NCBI RefSeq assembly: GCF_900106855.1
Contig: NZ_FNWI01000004.1
Coordinates: 2,170,001-2,234,000, forward strand
Direction: 5' to 3'
Source of the DNA: Varibaculum massiliense
Lineage (GTDB): Bacteria > Actinomycetota > Actinomycetes > Actinomycetales > Actinomycetaceae
DNA: 64,000 nucleotides
The notes under the pieces were generated by a model that saw nothing but the letters and a program-made list of their open reading frames with translations, did not search any database and was not told the DNA's origin. Position numbers and translations under genes: made by a program. Shown here in pieces: positions 26,150-34,454 of the stretch. Numbering within the stretch: position 1 is the first letter of the stretch; every line of letters begins with the position of its first letter.

Positions 26150-26242
26150 TTGCCGTCCTAGTCGCGCGGGGGTTCGCTTTGCGTTTTTAACTCCACTATT
26201 CTGGGTATTAGAAACAATACCGTCTGGCAGAAAGTGGCAGCA

Positions 26243-27925
26243 GTGGCAGAATTCATTTACCAAATGATCCACACCCGCAAATCTTTAGGTGACAAGGTCA
26301 TTTTGGACGATGTAACTATGGCGTTCCTTCCGGGAGCCAAAATCGGCATGGTCGGCCCTAACGGCGCCGGTAAATCCTCGATCCTCAAAATTATGGCGGG
26401 TCTAGATGAACCTTCCAATGGGGAGGCGCGGCTTTCTCCGGGATACACCGTTGGGATCTTGATGCAAGAGCCGGAATTGGACGATGAGCTTACGGTTAAG
26501 GAAAACGTGGAGCAAGGGGTAGGGCCGCTAAAGGCCAAGCTCGATCGCTTCAACGAGATTTCCGCGCAAATGGCGGATCCGGATGCTGACTTTGATGCCC
26601 TGATGGAGGAAATGGGGACTCTGCAGGCAGAGATTGACGCTGCCGATGGTTGGGACGTTGATTCGCAACTGGAACAGGCAATGGATGCTTTGCGTTGCCC
26701 GCCCCCGGAAACTCCGGTGTCGGTACTTTCTGGTGGGGAGCGCCGCCGCGTTGCCCTCTGTCAGTTGCTATTAAAAGCCCCTGACCTGTTATTACTGGAT
26801 GAACCCACTAACCATTTGGATGCGGAATCCATCCTCTGGCTAGAAAAGCACCTGCACTCCTATAAGGGAGCAGTCATCGCCATTACCCACGACCGTTATT
26901 TCCTGGATCACGTGGCGGAATGGATTGCGGAAGTTGATCGCGGGCGTCTGTACCCTTACGAAGGCAACTATTCAACCTATCTTGAAAAGAAACGGGAACG
27001 CCTGGAAATCCAGGGACGCAAGGACGCGAAACTAGCAAAGCGGCTAAAAGAGGAACTGCAGTGGGTGCGTTCTTCAGCCAAAGGACGGCAAGCGAAATCT
27101 AAGGCACGTCTGCAGCGCTATGAGGAAATGCAGGCAGAGGCCAAGCGCACCAAGAAACTGGACTTTGAAGAAATCCAGATTCCGCCCGGACCCCGGCTGG
27201 GAACCGTGGTTTTGCGCGCCGAAAACCTGTGTAAAGGCTTTGGCGATCGCGAACTAATCAAGGATTTATCATTTAACCTACCCCCCAACGGAATCGTGGG
27301 GATTATCGGCCCGAACGGGGTCGGGAAAACCACTTTGTTCAAGACGATTGTGGGGCTAGAGGAACTCGATTCAGGCACCCTCGATATTGGGGAGACCGTA
27401 AAAGTCAGTTACGTGGATCAGAACCGCGCCGGGATCGATCCCGATAAGACCTTGTGGGAAGTAGTATCTGATGGTCTGGACTTCCTGGACGTGGGGGGAG
27501 TGACCATTCCTTCCCGCGCCTATGTAGCCTCGTTTGGTTTTAAAGGTCCGGATCAGCAAAAACCGGCCGGGGTGCTTTCTGGTGGGGAGCGTAACCGTTT
27601 GAACTTGGCGCTGACCTTAAAGCAAGGCGGAAACCTGTTGTTACTGGACGAGCCCACCAACGACCTTGATGTAGAAACCTTGGCCAGCCTGGAAAATGCG
27701 CTGCTCGAGTTCCCGGGTTGTGCTGTGGTAATTACTCACGATCGCTGGTTCCTCGACCGAGTAGCGACTCATATCTTAGCCTGGGAGGGGACCGAGGAAA
27801 ATCCCGCGAACTGGTATTGGTTCGAGGGTAACTTCGAGTCCTACGAAAAGAATAAGGTTGACCGCCTGGGTGCGGAGGCTGCGCGTCCGCATCGAGTAAC
27901 TCACCGCCGTTTGCGCCGCGCCTAA
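26243..27925 (+). CDS. ettA: ABC-F translational throttle protein EttA
   Basis: About 560 residues; GTG 26243 gives the family N-terminus VAEFIYQMIHTRKSLGDKVI, while a GTG nine bases earlier is possible. Two ABC domains: Walker A GPNGAGKSS with signature LSGGERRRVALCQLL and LLLDEPTNHLDAESILWLEK, then GPNGVGKTT with LSGGERNRLNLALTL and LLLDEPTNDLD. Between them is the long charged linker (YLEKKRERLEIQGRKDAKLA) that contacts the ribosome P-site tRNA in EttA. It gates entry into the elongation cycle according to ADP/ATP ratio. There is no membrane domain. Confidence 0.95.
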   Translation: MAEFIYQMIHTRKSLGDKVILDDVTMAFLPGAKIGMVGPNGAGKSSILKIMAGLDEPSNGEARLSPGYTVGILMQEPELDDELTVKENVEQGVGPLKAKLDRFNEISAQMADPDADFDALMEEMGTLQAEIDAADGWDVDSQLEQAMDALRCPPPETPVSVLSGGERRRVALCQLLLKAPDLLLLDEPTNHLDAESILWLEKHLHSYKGAVIAITHDRYFLDHVAEWIAEVDRGRLYPYEGNYSTYLEKKRERLEIQGRKDAKLAKRLKEELQWVRSSAKGRQAKSKARLQRYEEMQAEAKRTKKLDFEEIQIPPGPRLGTVVLRAENLCKGFGDRELIKDLSFNLPPNGIVGIIGPNGVGKTTLFKTIVGLEELDSGTLDIGETVKVSYVDQNRAGIDPDKTLWEVVSDGLDFLDVGGVTIPSRAYVASFGFKGPDQQKPAGVLSGGERNRLNLALTLKQGGNLLLLDEPTNDLDVETLASLENALLEFPGCAVVITHDRWFLDRVATHILAWEGTEENPANWYWFEGNFESYEKNKVDRLGAEAARPHRVTHRRLRRA

Positions 27926-27971
27926 CGGATATAAACCGCCAATAAAACAGCTACAAGAACAGGGATAACAA

Positions 27972-30149
27972 ATGAGCGAGAGCCAAGATCAGTTGCAAGA
28001 ACTGGCAAACGCCTACGGAGTTGCCATTGACTACTGGGATTATTCCGGGATTCACCGCATAGTTTCTGATGAAACTTTACGTGCAGTCCTCAAAGCGATG
28101 GATATTGACGCCGATACGCCTGCGCAGGTGGCGGCATCGCTAAAAATGGTTGAGGAGCGTCCCTGGCGGCGGGTGCTGCCCGAATGCATCGTTACTCGCA
28201 ACGATGACAACTATTGGGTACGGGTACACGTTCCGCACGGCAAATCCGTAACTGTAACTATGCATTTTGAGGAGGGCGGGTCTTGGGATTTGCCCCAACT
28301 TGATGTGCTGGTTGCGCCCCGAGAAATCAATGGAGTGCTAACCGGGGAAGCCACATTTAATATCCCTCCGGGGCAGCCTTTGGGCTGGCATCGCTTAACC
28401 GCACAGGTCGAGGGGGATGAACGCCCCTATACTTGCCCAGTAGCGGTTACTCCGGCGCGTCTGGGGATGCCTAATTTGCGTGATGGGCGTGCCTGGGGGG
28501 CAATGAGTCAGTTCTATGCCAATCCTTCGCAGGATTCTTGGGGAATTGGGGATGCGGCAGATTTGGCTACCATCTGCAAGTGGGTCGCCTCCAAGGGGGC
28601 GGATTTCTTACTGATTAACCCGGTACACGCTTCCCAAGTGACTTCACCTTTGGAAAATTCTCCCTATTTGCCCTGTTCGCGTCGTTTTTGGAATCCGATT
28701 TATATTCGCCCCGATGCGATTGCGGAATACCAGGAACTTTCTGATAAGAAGCGTAAAAAAATTGCGAAGCTGCGGGAAGAGGCGCAGTCTTCGCTTAGCG
28801 AATCGCTGCCAGCTGATCATCCGGGAGTTTCCGGCTCGGGCGCGCACTTCTTCAGCGGTGATTTAATCAAACGCGATCCCGTCTGGAAGCAGAAACTGGC
28901 CGCCCTCGAAATCATTTATGAGGTTCCCCGCTCAGATGCGAGAGAAGCCGACTACCAGCAGTTCTTAGAGGAACAAGGATCAGCCTTGGAACAGTTTGCC
29001 ACCTGGTGTGCCTTAACCGAAAAATACGGTTTAGAGCTGCCTGAAAAGTGGCAAACCCCAGATGCTGCCCAGTTTGAAAAATGCGGCGGCAAGCTGCGGC
29101 AGCGGCGCGAATTCTTCAAATGGTTGCAATGGGTTTGCTACCGGCAGCTGCGCCAGGCGCAACAAGTGGCTCTGGATGCGGGCATGAAGATTGGGGTCAT
29201 GCACGATCTGGCGGTGGGGGTACACCATTTGGGCGCCGACCACTGGAGTGACCCAGAAGTTTATGCACAGGGGATTTCGGTGGGCGCACCCGCCGATATG
29301 TATAACCAGTTGGGACAAAACTGGACGCAGCCGCCGTGGCGCCCAGATCGCTTAGAACAGCAAGCCTACGAGCCTTTGCGGCGCACGGTAGCGGCGGCCG
29401 CAAAAATGGGGGGTGCGCTGCGCATTGACCATATTATGGGGTTGCTGCGCCTATGGTGGATTCCCGAAGGAATGCTGCCTAAAGATGGAACCTATGTGCG
29501 CTACAACCATCAAGCGATGGTGGGAGTACTGCTGCTTGAGGCATACCGGAACAACCTGGTGGTAGTGGGCGAAGATTTGGGTACCGTAGAGCCTTGGGTA
29601 CGCGACTACCTGCGTTACCGGGGGATTCTGGGTACCGGGGTGTTCTTCTTTGAATTCGATGCCCCCGACCATTTGGTACCGCCGGAAGATTACCGACGCG
29701 AACAATTGGCGGCGGTGAATACCCACGATATGCCGCCGGTGGCCGGTTACCTTACCGGCGAGGACCTGCGGATACGAGAATCTTTGGATCTTTTGGATTC
29801 GACTCGTGAGGAAGCGGAAGCCAATCAAGAGCGTGTTTTTGGGGCAGTGCGCCGCGCGTTGGTTGAATATGCGGGTCTCGCCGAAGATGAACACGATATG
29901 GGCGAGATTATTCGCGCCCTCTACCGCTATGTAGCGGCTACTCCCGCTCAGCTGGTGGTGTTGACCCTGGCGGATGCGGTGCAAGAGCAGCTAACCGAGA
30001 ATCAACCCGGCACCAAGTTTGAATACCCGAATTGGTGTGTTCCTCTGCGTGATCAAGAGGGCAACACCCGGTTCTTAGAAGACGTTACTGCTGACCAGTT
30101 CGCTAATCAGCTTTTGGAGATGCTAGAGGAAGCAGTACACCCTAGCTAG
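27972..30149 (+). CDS. malQ: 4-alpha-glucanotransferase (amylomaltase)
   Basis: 725 residues, the long actinobacterial form with an N-terminal ~150-residue beta-rich extension. Catalytic GH77 regions are present: RAWGAMSQFYANPSQDSWG, GVMHDLAVGVHHLGADHW, LRIDHIMGLLRLWWIPEG with the nucleophilic Asp, VVGEDLGTVEPWVRDYL with the acid/base Glu, and VNTHDMPPVAGYL. It transfers 4-alpha-glucan segments between maltooligosaccharides. RBS is weak; it may be cotranscribed with ettA, 46 bp upstream. Confidence 0.95.
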   Translation: MSESQDQLQELANAYGVAIDYWDYSGIHRIVSDETLRAVLKAMDIDADTPAQVAASLKMVEERPWRRVLPECIVTRNDDNYWVRVHVPHGKSVTVTMHFEEGGSWDLPQLDVLVAPREINGVLTGEATFNIPPGQPLGWHRLTAQVEGDERPYTCPVAVTPARLGMPNLRDGRAWGAMSQFYANPSQDSWGIGDAADLATICKWVASKGADFLLINPVHASQVTSPLENSPYLPCSRRFWNPIYIRPDAIAEYQELSDKKRKKIAKLREEAQSSLSESLPADHPGVSGSGAHFFSGDLIKRDPVWKQKLAALEIIYEVPRSDAREADYQQFLEEQGSALEQFATWCALTEKYGLELPEKWQTPDAAQFEKCGGKLRQRREFFKWLQWVCYRQLRQAQQVALDAGMKIGVMHDLAVGVHHLGADHWSDPEVYAQGISVGAPADMYNQLGQNWTQPPWRPDRLEQQAYEPLRRTVAAAAKMGGALRIDHIMGLLRLWWIPEGMLPKDGTYVRYNHQAMVGVLLLEAYRNNLVVVGEDLGTVEPWVRDYLRYRGILGTGVFFFEFDAPDHLVPPEDYRREQLAAVNTHDMPPVAGYLTGEDLRIRESLDLLDSTREEAEANQERVFGAVRRALVEYAGLAEDEHDMGEIIRALYRYVAATPAQLVVLTLADAVQEQLTENQPGTKFEYPNWCVPLRDQEGNTRFLEDVTADQFANQLLEMLEEAVHPS

Positions 30150-30176
30150 GGCGTCCCGGACGCGTTCGCGGGGCAG

Positions 30177-30917
30177 TTAGCAGGCGGTTTCTTCGCCGAG
30201 GTAGGGCAAGAGTTCTTGCAAACTGTCGGTTACTAGGTCGGCTCCTGCTTCTGCTAGGGCTGTTCGACCGTGGCTGGTAGCTACCCCATAGATCCTGCCG
30301 GCTCCGGCCTTGCGCGCTGAGATAACTCCGCTGGTGGTGTCTTCAATGACGATGCAGGAGGACGCGGGTAGCCTCAGGGTTTTTGCTCCTAACAGGTAGG
30401 GTTCCGGGTCGGGTTTGCCGGCACGGATGTCTTCTTGGCTAATCACTTTCAGGCTAGCGGGGGCGTCTAGTAGGCGCGCGGCTAACTGCGCCCATTGCCT
30501 CCAGGCGGAAGTGACTAAACATTTTGGCAGCTTTAGGTGCATGATTTCGCGGGCACCAGCAAAGAGGCGCGGGGGATCGCGGCGAATATCCACATAAGAG
30601 CGGGCTTCTAACCCCAGTTCTTCGGGGTCAAGACCGCGCCAGGGACCGGGTTCGTTTTGGAACACTTCCGGACCGGGACGTCCCTTGAAAATCTCCATTT
30701 CTTCCTCAGCTACCTGCCATCCTTTGGCAGTAAACATTCTGCGATAGGCCGCCAGATGAGTGTGTTCAGAGTCGATCAGCGTGCCGTCTAGGTCAAGCAG
30801 TAGCCCCTTAAAAGATTTGTTTTTGCAGGAGTTAGGGCTTGACGTGACCTTAGCGGGGGAGGACGCGGTTAAGACTTTAGGGGAGTTGCGGGAGTTACCG
30901 TTTTCGAGAGGATACAT
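30177..30917 (-). CDS. HAD-superfamily hydrolase (beta-phosphoglucomutase-like)
   Basis: 246 residues with an unusual Ser/Asn-rich N-terminal ~33-residue extension, so a later start is possible. Motif I is GLLLDLDGTLIDSEHTH; motif II CLVTSAW; the Lys motif is AGKPDPEPYLLGAKTL; motif III is CIVIEDTTSGVISARKAG. The helical cap after motif I suggests the HAD-IA group that dephosphorylates or mutates sugar phosphates. Flanked by malQ and a PTS EIIB gene, so a sugar-phosphate substrate is likely. It is preceded by the EIIB gene by 13 bp on the same strand. Confidence 0.85.
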   Translation of the reverse strand: MYPLENGNSRNSPKVLTASSPAKVTSSPNSCKNKSFKGLLLDLDGTLIDSEHTHLAAYRRMFTAKGWQVAEEEMEIFKGRPGPEVFQNEPGPWRGLDPEELGLEARSYVDIRRDPPRLFAGAREIMHLKLPKCLVTSAWRQWAQLAARLLDAPASLKVISQEDIRAGKPDPEPYLLGAKTLRLPASSCIVIEDTTSGVISARKAGAGRIYGVATSHGRTALAEAGADLVTDSLQELLPYLGEETAC

Positions 30918-30930
30918 AAAGTCTGGCTGT

Positions 30931-31161
30931 TTAACGTAGTTTTTCCATGTCGGCGGCTAGTTCATCGGCTACCGGTCCCACGACTACCTGAACAGTGTGA
31001 TCGATTTTTACGACCCCTAAGGCGCCGGCGCTGGTGAGCACTTCCTCGTCAACTTTTTGCGGATCCTTGACTTCTACCCGCAGGCGGGTGATGCACGGTT
31101 CAATCTCGGTAATGTTTTCGGTGCCACCTAGCCCTGCCAGCAGCTGTTTTGCCTTTTCCAT
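30931..31161 (-). CDS. Stand-alone PTS glucose-type EIIB domain protein
   Basis: 76 residues: KAKQLLAGLGGTENITEIEP, CITRLRVEVKDPQKVDEEVL, GALGVVKIDHTVQVVVGP. This is the EIIB fold of the glucose/sucrose PTS family, with the phosphorylated Cys in the EPCITRLR motif. ATG follows GGGAG. No EIIC or EIIA is fused or adjacent, so it must work with a permease encoded elsewhere, as in some Corynebacterineae/Actinomyces systems, or have a regulatory role. Confidence 0.88.
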   Translation of the reverse strand: MEKAKQLLAGLGGTENITEIEPCITRLRVEVKDPQKVDEEVLTSAGALGVVKIDHTVQVVVGPVADELAADMEKLR

Positions 31162-31365
31162 GAGTTTCTCCCTGCATCTAAACCTTTAAGAATGTGCCTG
31201 TTCAATAGTGAGATTACCATCAATCTGCAAGGGTCACAGAGAAATGCCTGGTAGACGGGTTGCTGGCTGCTGCAAGCGGGAATTTCCTGTCTAGTGGATT
31301 TGCAGTGACAATGATACGATTGTTAAGCAATAGTCATGAGTAACCGCAAGTTACGGGAAGGTCTT

Positions 31366-34119
31366 ATGCTCAACTTTAATAATAAACCGGGTATTTTTTT
31401 AGCAGAGAAATCTGGCGGCGCGATTCAGCAGTCTGCCAGTTTCCTTAAGAGGCTGCTGCTGGTCACCCTATTTTGTGCCTTGAGCTTCATGCTCTCAGCG
31501 CCTTCCTTGGTGCGGGCCGAGGATTTGCAGGAGGGGACGCCGGCGGAGCAACCAAGCACTAATGTGCAGCCAGTAAACACCGCAGCCCCTGCAGAGCTTA
31601 TAGCCAGTGCAGTACCGGAAAACAAGGCGCCTGCCAAAGCGAATACCCAGACCGGCGATGGCCTAGAGATCGGACCGGAGATTATTGGGCAACCCGTGCG
31701 TCAATCAACTTTACCGGCACCGAAAATTAATGATGTATTTATCGGAAATACAAGTATTTCCGGAGGTAATTTGGTTAGAGATAGAGTTGGTGGAAAAGTT
31801 GTAAGAGCAACTGTATATGTAACATTAAAGGCTAAAGATGGTACAGTAAAAGCCACTGCATCCGTTACACCTAGAAGTGGAACAACTTGGACAGTAAACT
31901 TACCTGCCGGCGTTGAAGTTGCAGAAGGAGATACGGTAACGGCATATCAGGAACTCAATGGAAACAAATCACCTGTGACAGATCCTGTAGAATCTAAACC
32001 ATCACTTGCCGGTCAAAATAAAGATAAACTTAACATGCCATCCGGCGAAATCTGGATTGAACAATACGTTGCGAATATAGTTAACGATGACGAAAAAGCG
32101 GAAGCTATAGATTTGTTAAAAAAGGCAAATCCAACTATAGCTAAGGATATTAAGTCTGTTGATTTTAAAATCAATGGTGTGAATACTAAAACTGCTTCTT
32201 ATACAGTAACCTACACCGATGGATCAAAATCAGAAGAAATACAAGCTCCGAATTTAACAATAAAACAAGTAACCGAAACTTCAATTGGCGCTAAGATTAG
32301 TGATATTACAGTTGTTGACAATGTGATTAAGGGGAAGTTGCAGGGCACAGCGCCTTTTGATGACATAAAGGTCCAAATATCTACGAAGCTTTCCATGGCA
32401 AGTATAGATACTTTTAACAGTGGGAAATGCACGGTTGATAAAAATTCCGATAAACCAGTAGAGGTGAGTGTAAATTCCACCACAGGCGAGTTCACATACA
32501 CCATTCCAGGTACTGTTGGTCTTCCCCGAGATCAAGTAGTTGGCGTTACTGTAAAAGAAAAGAACAAGTTTGTATCATGTGAAAGCTCTACTGTCATACT
32601 GGCTTCTCCCCAAAAAACAGAAGTTCGGGATCCTAAAAAACTAACTGATGACGATAAGAAAGCCATTGACGCGGCGATTAGGAAAGCAAATACAATAAAT
32701 GGGACATCTAAACTACCAAACGGAAATCCAGACAGGGATGGGTTTCCGGCAGTCATACAAATTGATGACAGCGGCAATGCCAAGATATTTAGTGGAAATG
32801 ATGTAGCAGGTACTTGGGACCCGAACAATGATTATAAATTTGTTCCAGAAACAAATGATGATGGTTCATATAAATTAAAAGATGGAGCTCAACCAGTAAT
32901 AACAATCCCAGCTAAAGATCTGGTGAAAAATATCGCACCTAAATCTCCTGTGATTAAGGTAGATACGGATACCGGCAAAGTCACCATTGTTCCACCGGCA
33001 TATAAAGATCCCGGTGATGATACTGACTTGCTGTCTTACACCGTCACCTATAAGGATGCTGATGGTAACGATAAAACCATAACTGCAACGCGAGATTTGC
33101 AAACCAATAAATGGAGCGGACCGGGTGTTAATGAGGAATCCGGTGCGATCACTCTGAGTGTGGAAAAGATCGAACTCGCTGGAACCATCACGGCAACCGC
33201 TAAGGACAACGGTGGCCTTGAGGGTGACACCGATAAGCTCGATTCAGATCCGGCAACCAAGAAGCTCGAAACTGCCACTGTTAGCTACAATGGCAATGGC
33301 AGCACTGACACAATGGATGGCAAGAAGCTCAACAAGGGCTCAAAGTACAAGATTTTGGATAATAAATTCAAAGCCCCGGATGACACCCAAGAGTTTAAAG
33401 CCTGGGAAGTTGATCGCAAAGAGGTAGCTGCGGGTACCGAGATTACGGTCACTAAAGACACCGTAGTGAAAGCCGTCTGGAAGAAGATTCCGGTGAAGGT
33501 CAGTTATGACGCTAACGGTGGTAAAGGCACTATGGAAGGTAAGACCGTGGATAAGGGTAGTGAGTACACGGTGTTGCCTAACGGTTTTACTGCTCCGGAT
33601 GACACTCAAGAGTTTGATACTTGGGAAGTTAATGGCCAGAAGGTTGCGCCTGGAACCAAGATCAAGGCTGATAAGGATACCGTTATCAAAGCTATCTGGA
33701 AAGAGATCGAATACAAGGTTAATTTCGATGGCAATGGCGGAAGCGGAGATATGCAAGGGAAGACCGTTAAGAAGGGTGCCACCGTGGAATTGCCACCAAA
33801 CGGCTTTACCCCGCCAAGCGGCAAGGAATTCAATGGCTGGCAAATTGACGGTAACCCCCACAAGGTAGGCGAGAGCATCGCCGTTAATGGTGACGTGACG
33901 GTTAAAGCCCTCTGGAAGGACAAGCCAGTTCCTTCCTCGACTACTCCGGGCAAAGGCAAACCTGGAAACCAGGCGAAACCGCAGAATCAGAACCCAGCAG
34001 TAGGCGGGAACCTGTCAAAGACTGGGGCTAATGGGATGTATTCCCTCTATGCCTCGTTGCTGCTGCTAGCAACCGGTGGGCTATTCCTGATCAGCCGCCG
34101 GCGGCGTAATCAGCGCTAA
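31366..34119 (+). CDS. Cell-wall-anchored surface protein with three InlB/Flg_new-type repeats
   Basis: About 917 residues; I prefer ATG 31366, preceded by GGGAAGG, over ATG 31336. A signal peptide (FLKRLLLVTLFCALSFMLSA ... VRAED) opens the protein. After a linker come several beta-sandwich modules. Near the C-terminus three ~72-residue repeats (VSYDANGGKGTMEGKTVDKG type) belong to the Listeria-Bacteroides/InlB B-repeat class. The anchor is LSKTGA, a variant LPxTG motif, then a hydrophobic helix and RRRRNQR. It is probably an adhesin. The segment around 31730-32980 is much more AT-rich and uses AGA, ATA and TTA codons, unlike both ends, so the gene is a mosaic. No sortase is present in the window. 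Confidence 0.88.
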   Translation: MLNFNNKPGIFLAEKSGGAIQQSASFLKRLLLVTLFCALSFMLSAPSLVRAEDLQEGTPAEQPSTNVQPVNTAAPAELIASAVPENKAPAKANTQTGDGLEIGPEIIGQPVRQSTLPAPKINDVFIGNTSISGGNLVRDRVGGKVVRATVYVTLKAKDGTVKATASVTPRSGTTWTVNLPAGVEVAEGDTVTAYQELNGNKSPVTDPVESKPSLAGQNKDKLNMPSGEIWIEQYVANIVNDDEKAEAIDLLKKANPTIAKDIKSVDFKINGVNTKTASYTVTYTDGSKSEEIQAPNLTIKQVTETSIGAKISDITVVDNVIKGKLQGTAPFDDIKVQISTKLSMASIDTFNSGKCTVDKNSDKPVEVSVNSTTGEFTYTIPGTVGLPRDQVVGVTVKEKNKFVSCESSTVILASPQKTEVRDPKKLTDDDKKAIDAAIRKANTINGTSKLPNGNPDRDGFPAVIQIDDSGNAKIFSGNDVAGTWDPNNDYKFVPETNDDGSYKLKDGAQPVITIPAKDLVKNIAPKSPVIKVDTDTGKVTIVPPAYKDPGDDTDLLSYTVTYKDADGNDKTITATRDLQTNKWSGPGVNEESGAITLSVEKIELAGTITATAKDNGGLEGDTDKLDSDPATKKLETATVSYNGNGSTDTMDGKKLNKGSKYKILDNKFKAPDDTQEFKAWEVDRKEVAAGTEITVTKDTVVKAVWKKIPVKVSYDANGGKGTMEGKTVDKGSEYTVLPNGFTAPDDTQEFDTWEVNGQKVAPGTKIKADKDTVIKAIWKEIEYKVNFDGNGGSGDMQGKTVKKGATVELPPNGFTPPSGKEFNGWQIDGNPHKVGESIAVNGDVTVKALWKDKPVPSSTTPGKGKPGNQAKPQNQNPAVGGNLSKTGANGMYSLYASLLLLATGGLFLISRRRRNQR
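33274..33921 (+). repeat. Three tandem ~217-bp repeats coding InlB/Flg_new-type modules
   Basis: Units begin near 33274, 33492 and 33713. Each codes for a (V/Y)xVxYxxNGG.GxM opening, a GFxxPDDTQEF..WEV middle and a TV(V/I)KAxWK end. Repeats one and two are most alike. Confidence 0.85.
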
Positions 34120-34138
34120 TCCTAGCGAAAACAAATAA

Positions 34139-34181
34139 CTAAAGGCTGCTCACAGGCATTCTGCTTGTGAGCAGCCTTTAG
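34139..34181 (+). terminator. Terminator of the InlB-repeat surface protein
   Basis: CTAAAGGCTGCTCACA pairs with TGTGAGCAGCCTTTAG in a perfect long stem with a short loop, 20 bases after the stop codon. The T-run is short. Confidence 0.8.
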
Positions 34182-34398
34182 TTGTCCCCTAAACTTTCGA
34201 AGAAATTTGAGTTAATCCCCAAAGCGTACGCTTTTGCTTGGCACCCGTCCTTACACTTCCCGTTAGCACGCCCTTACAGACAGTGGCGGATTTATTGATG
34301 TATGGATTCGCGATGCCGGGATTATGATATAAAAATCGGAGCAAAGCCAGGGACGCTTAACCAGCAAGCCGCCAATAGCACTATTGAACATTTGAGAA

Positions 34399-34434
34399 AT
34401 CTTGGGGGGGGCACACATGCTCCCCCCCCAAGAT
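34399..34434. terminator. Hairpin with eight-G/eight-C stem between convergent surface genes
   Basis: ATCTTGGGGGGGG and CCCCCCCCAAGAT form a perfect 13-bp stem around a ten-base loop, 20 bases past the stop of the leftward surface protein. It is likely a terminator for that gene. The 34182-34398 stretch before it shows no gene or further structure that I can support. The homopolymer tracts could vary in length. Confidence 0.65.
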
Positions 34435-34454
34435 CTAAAAAGTAGCCAGTTGTT

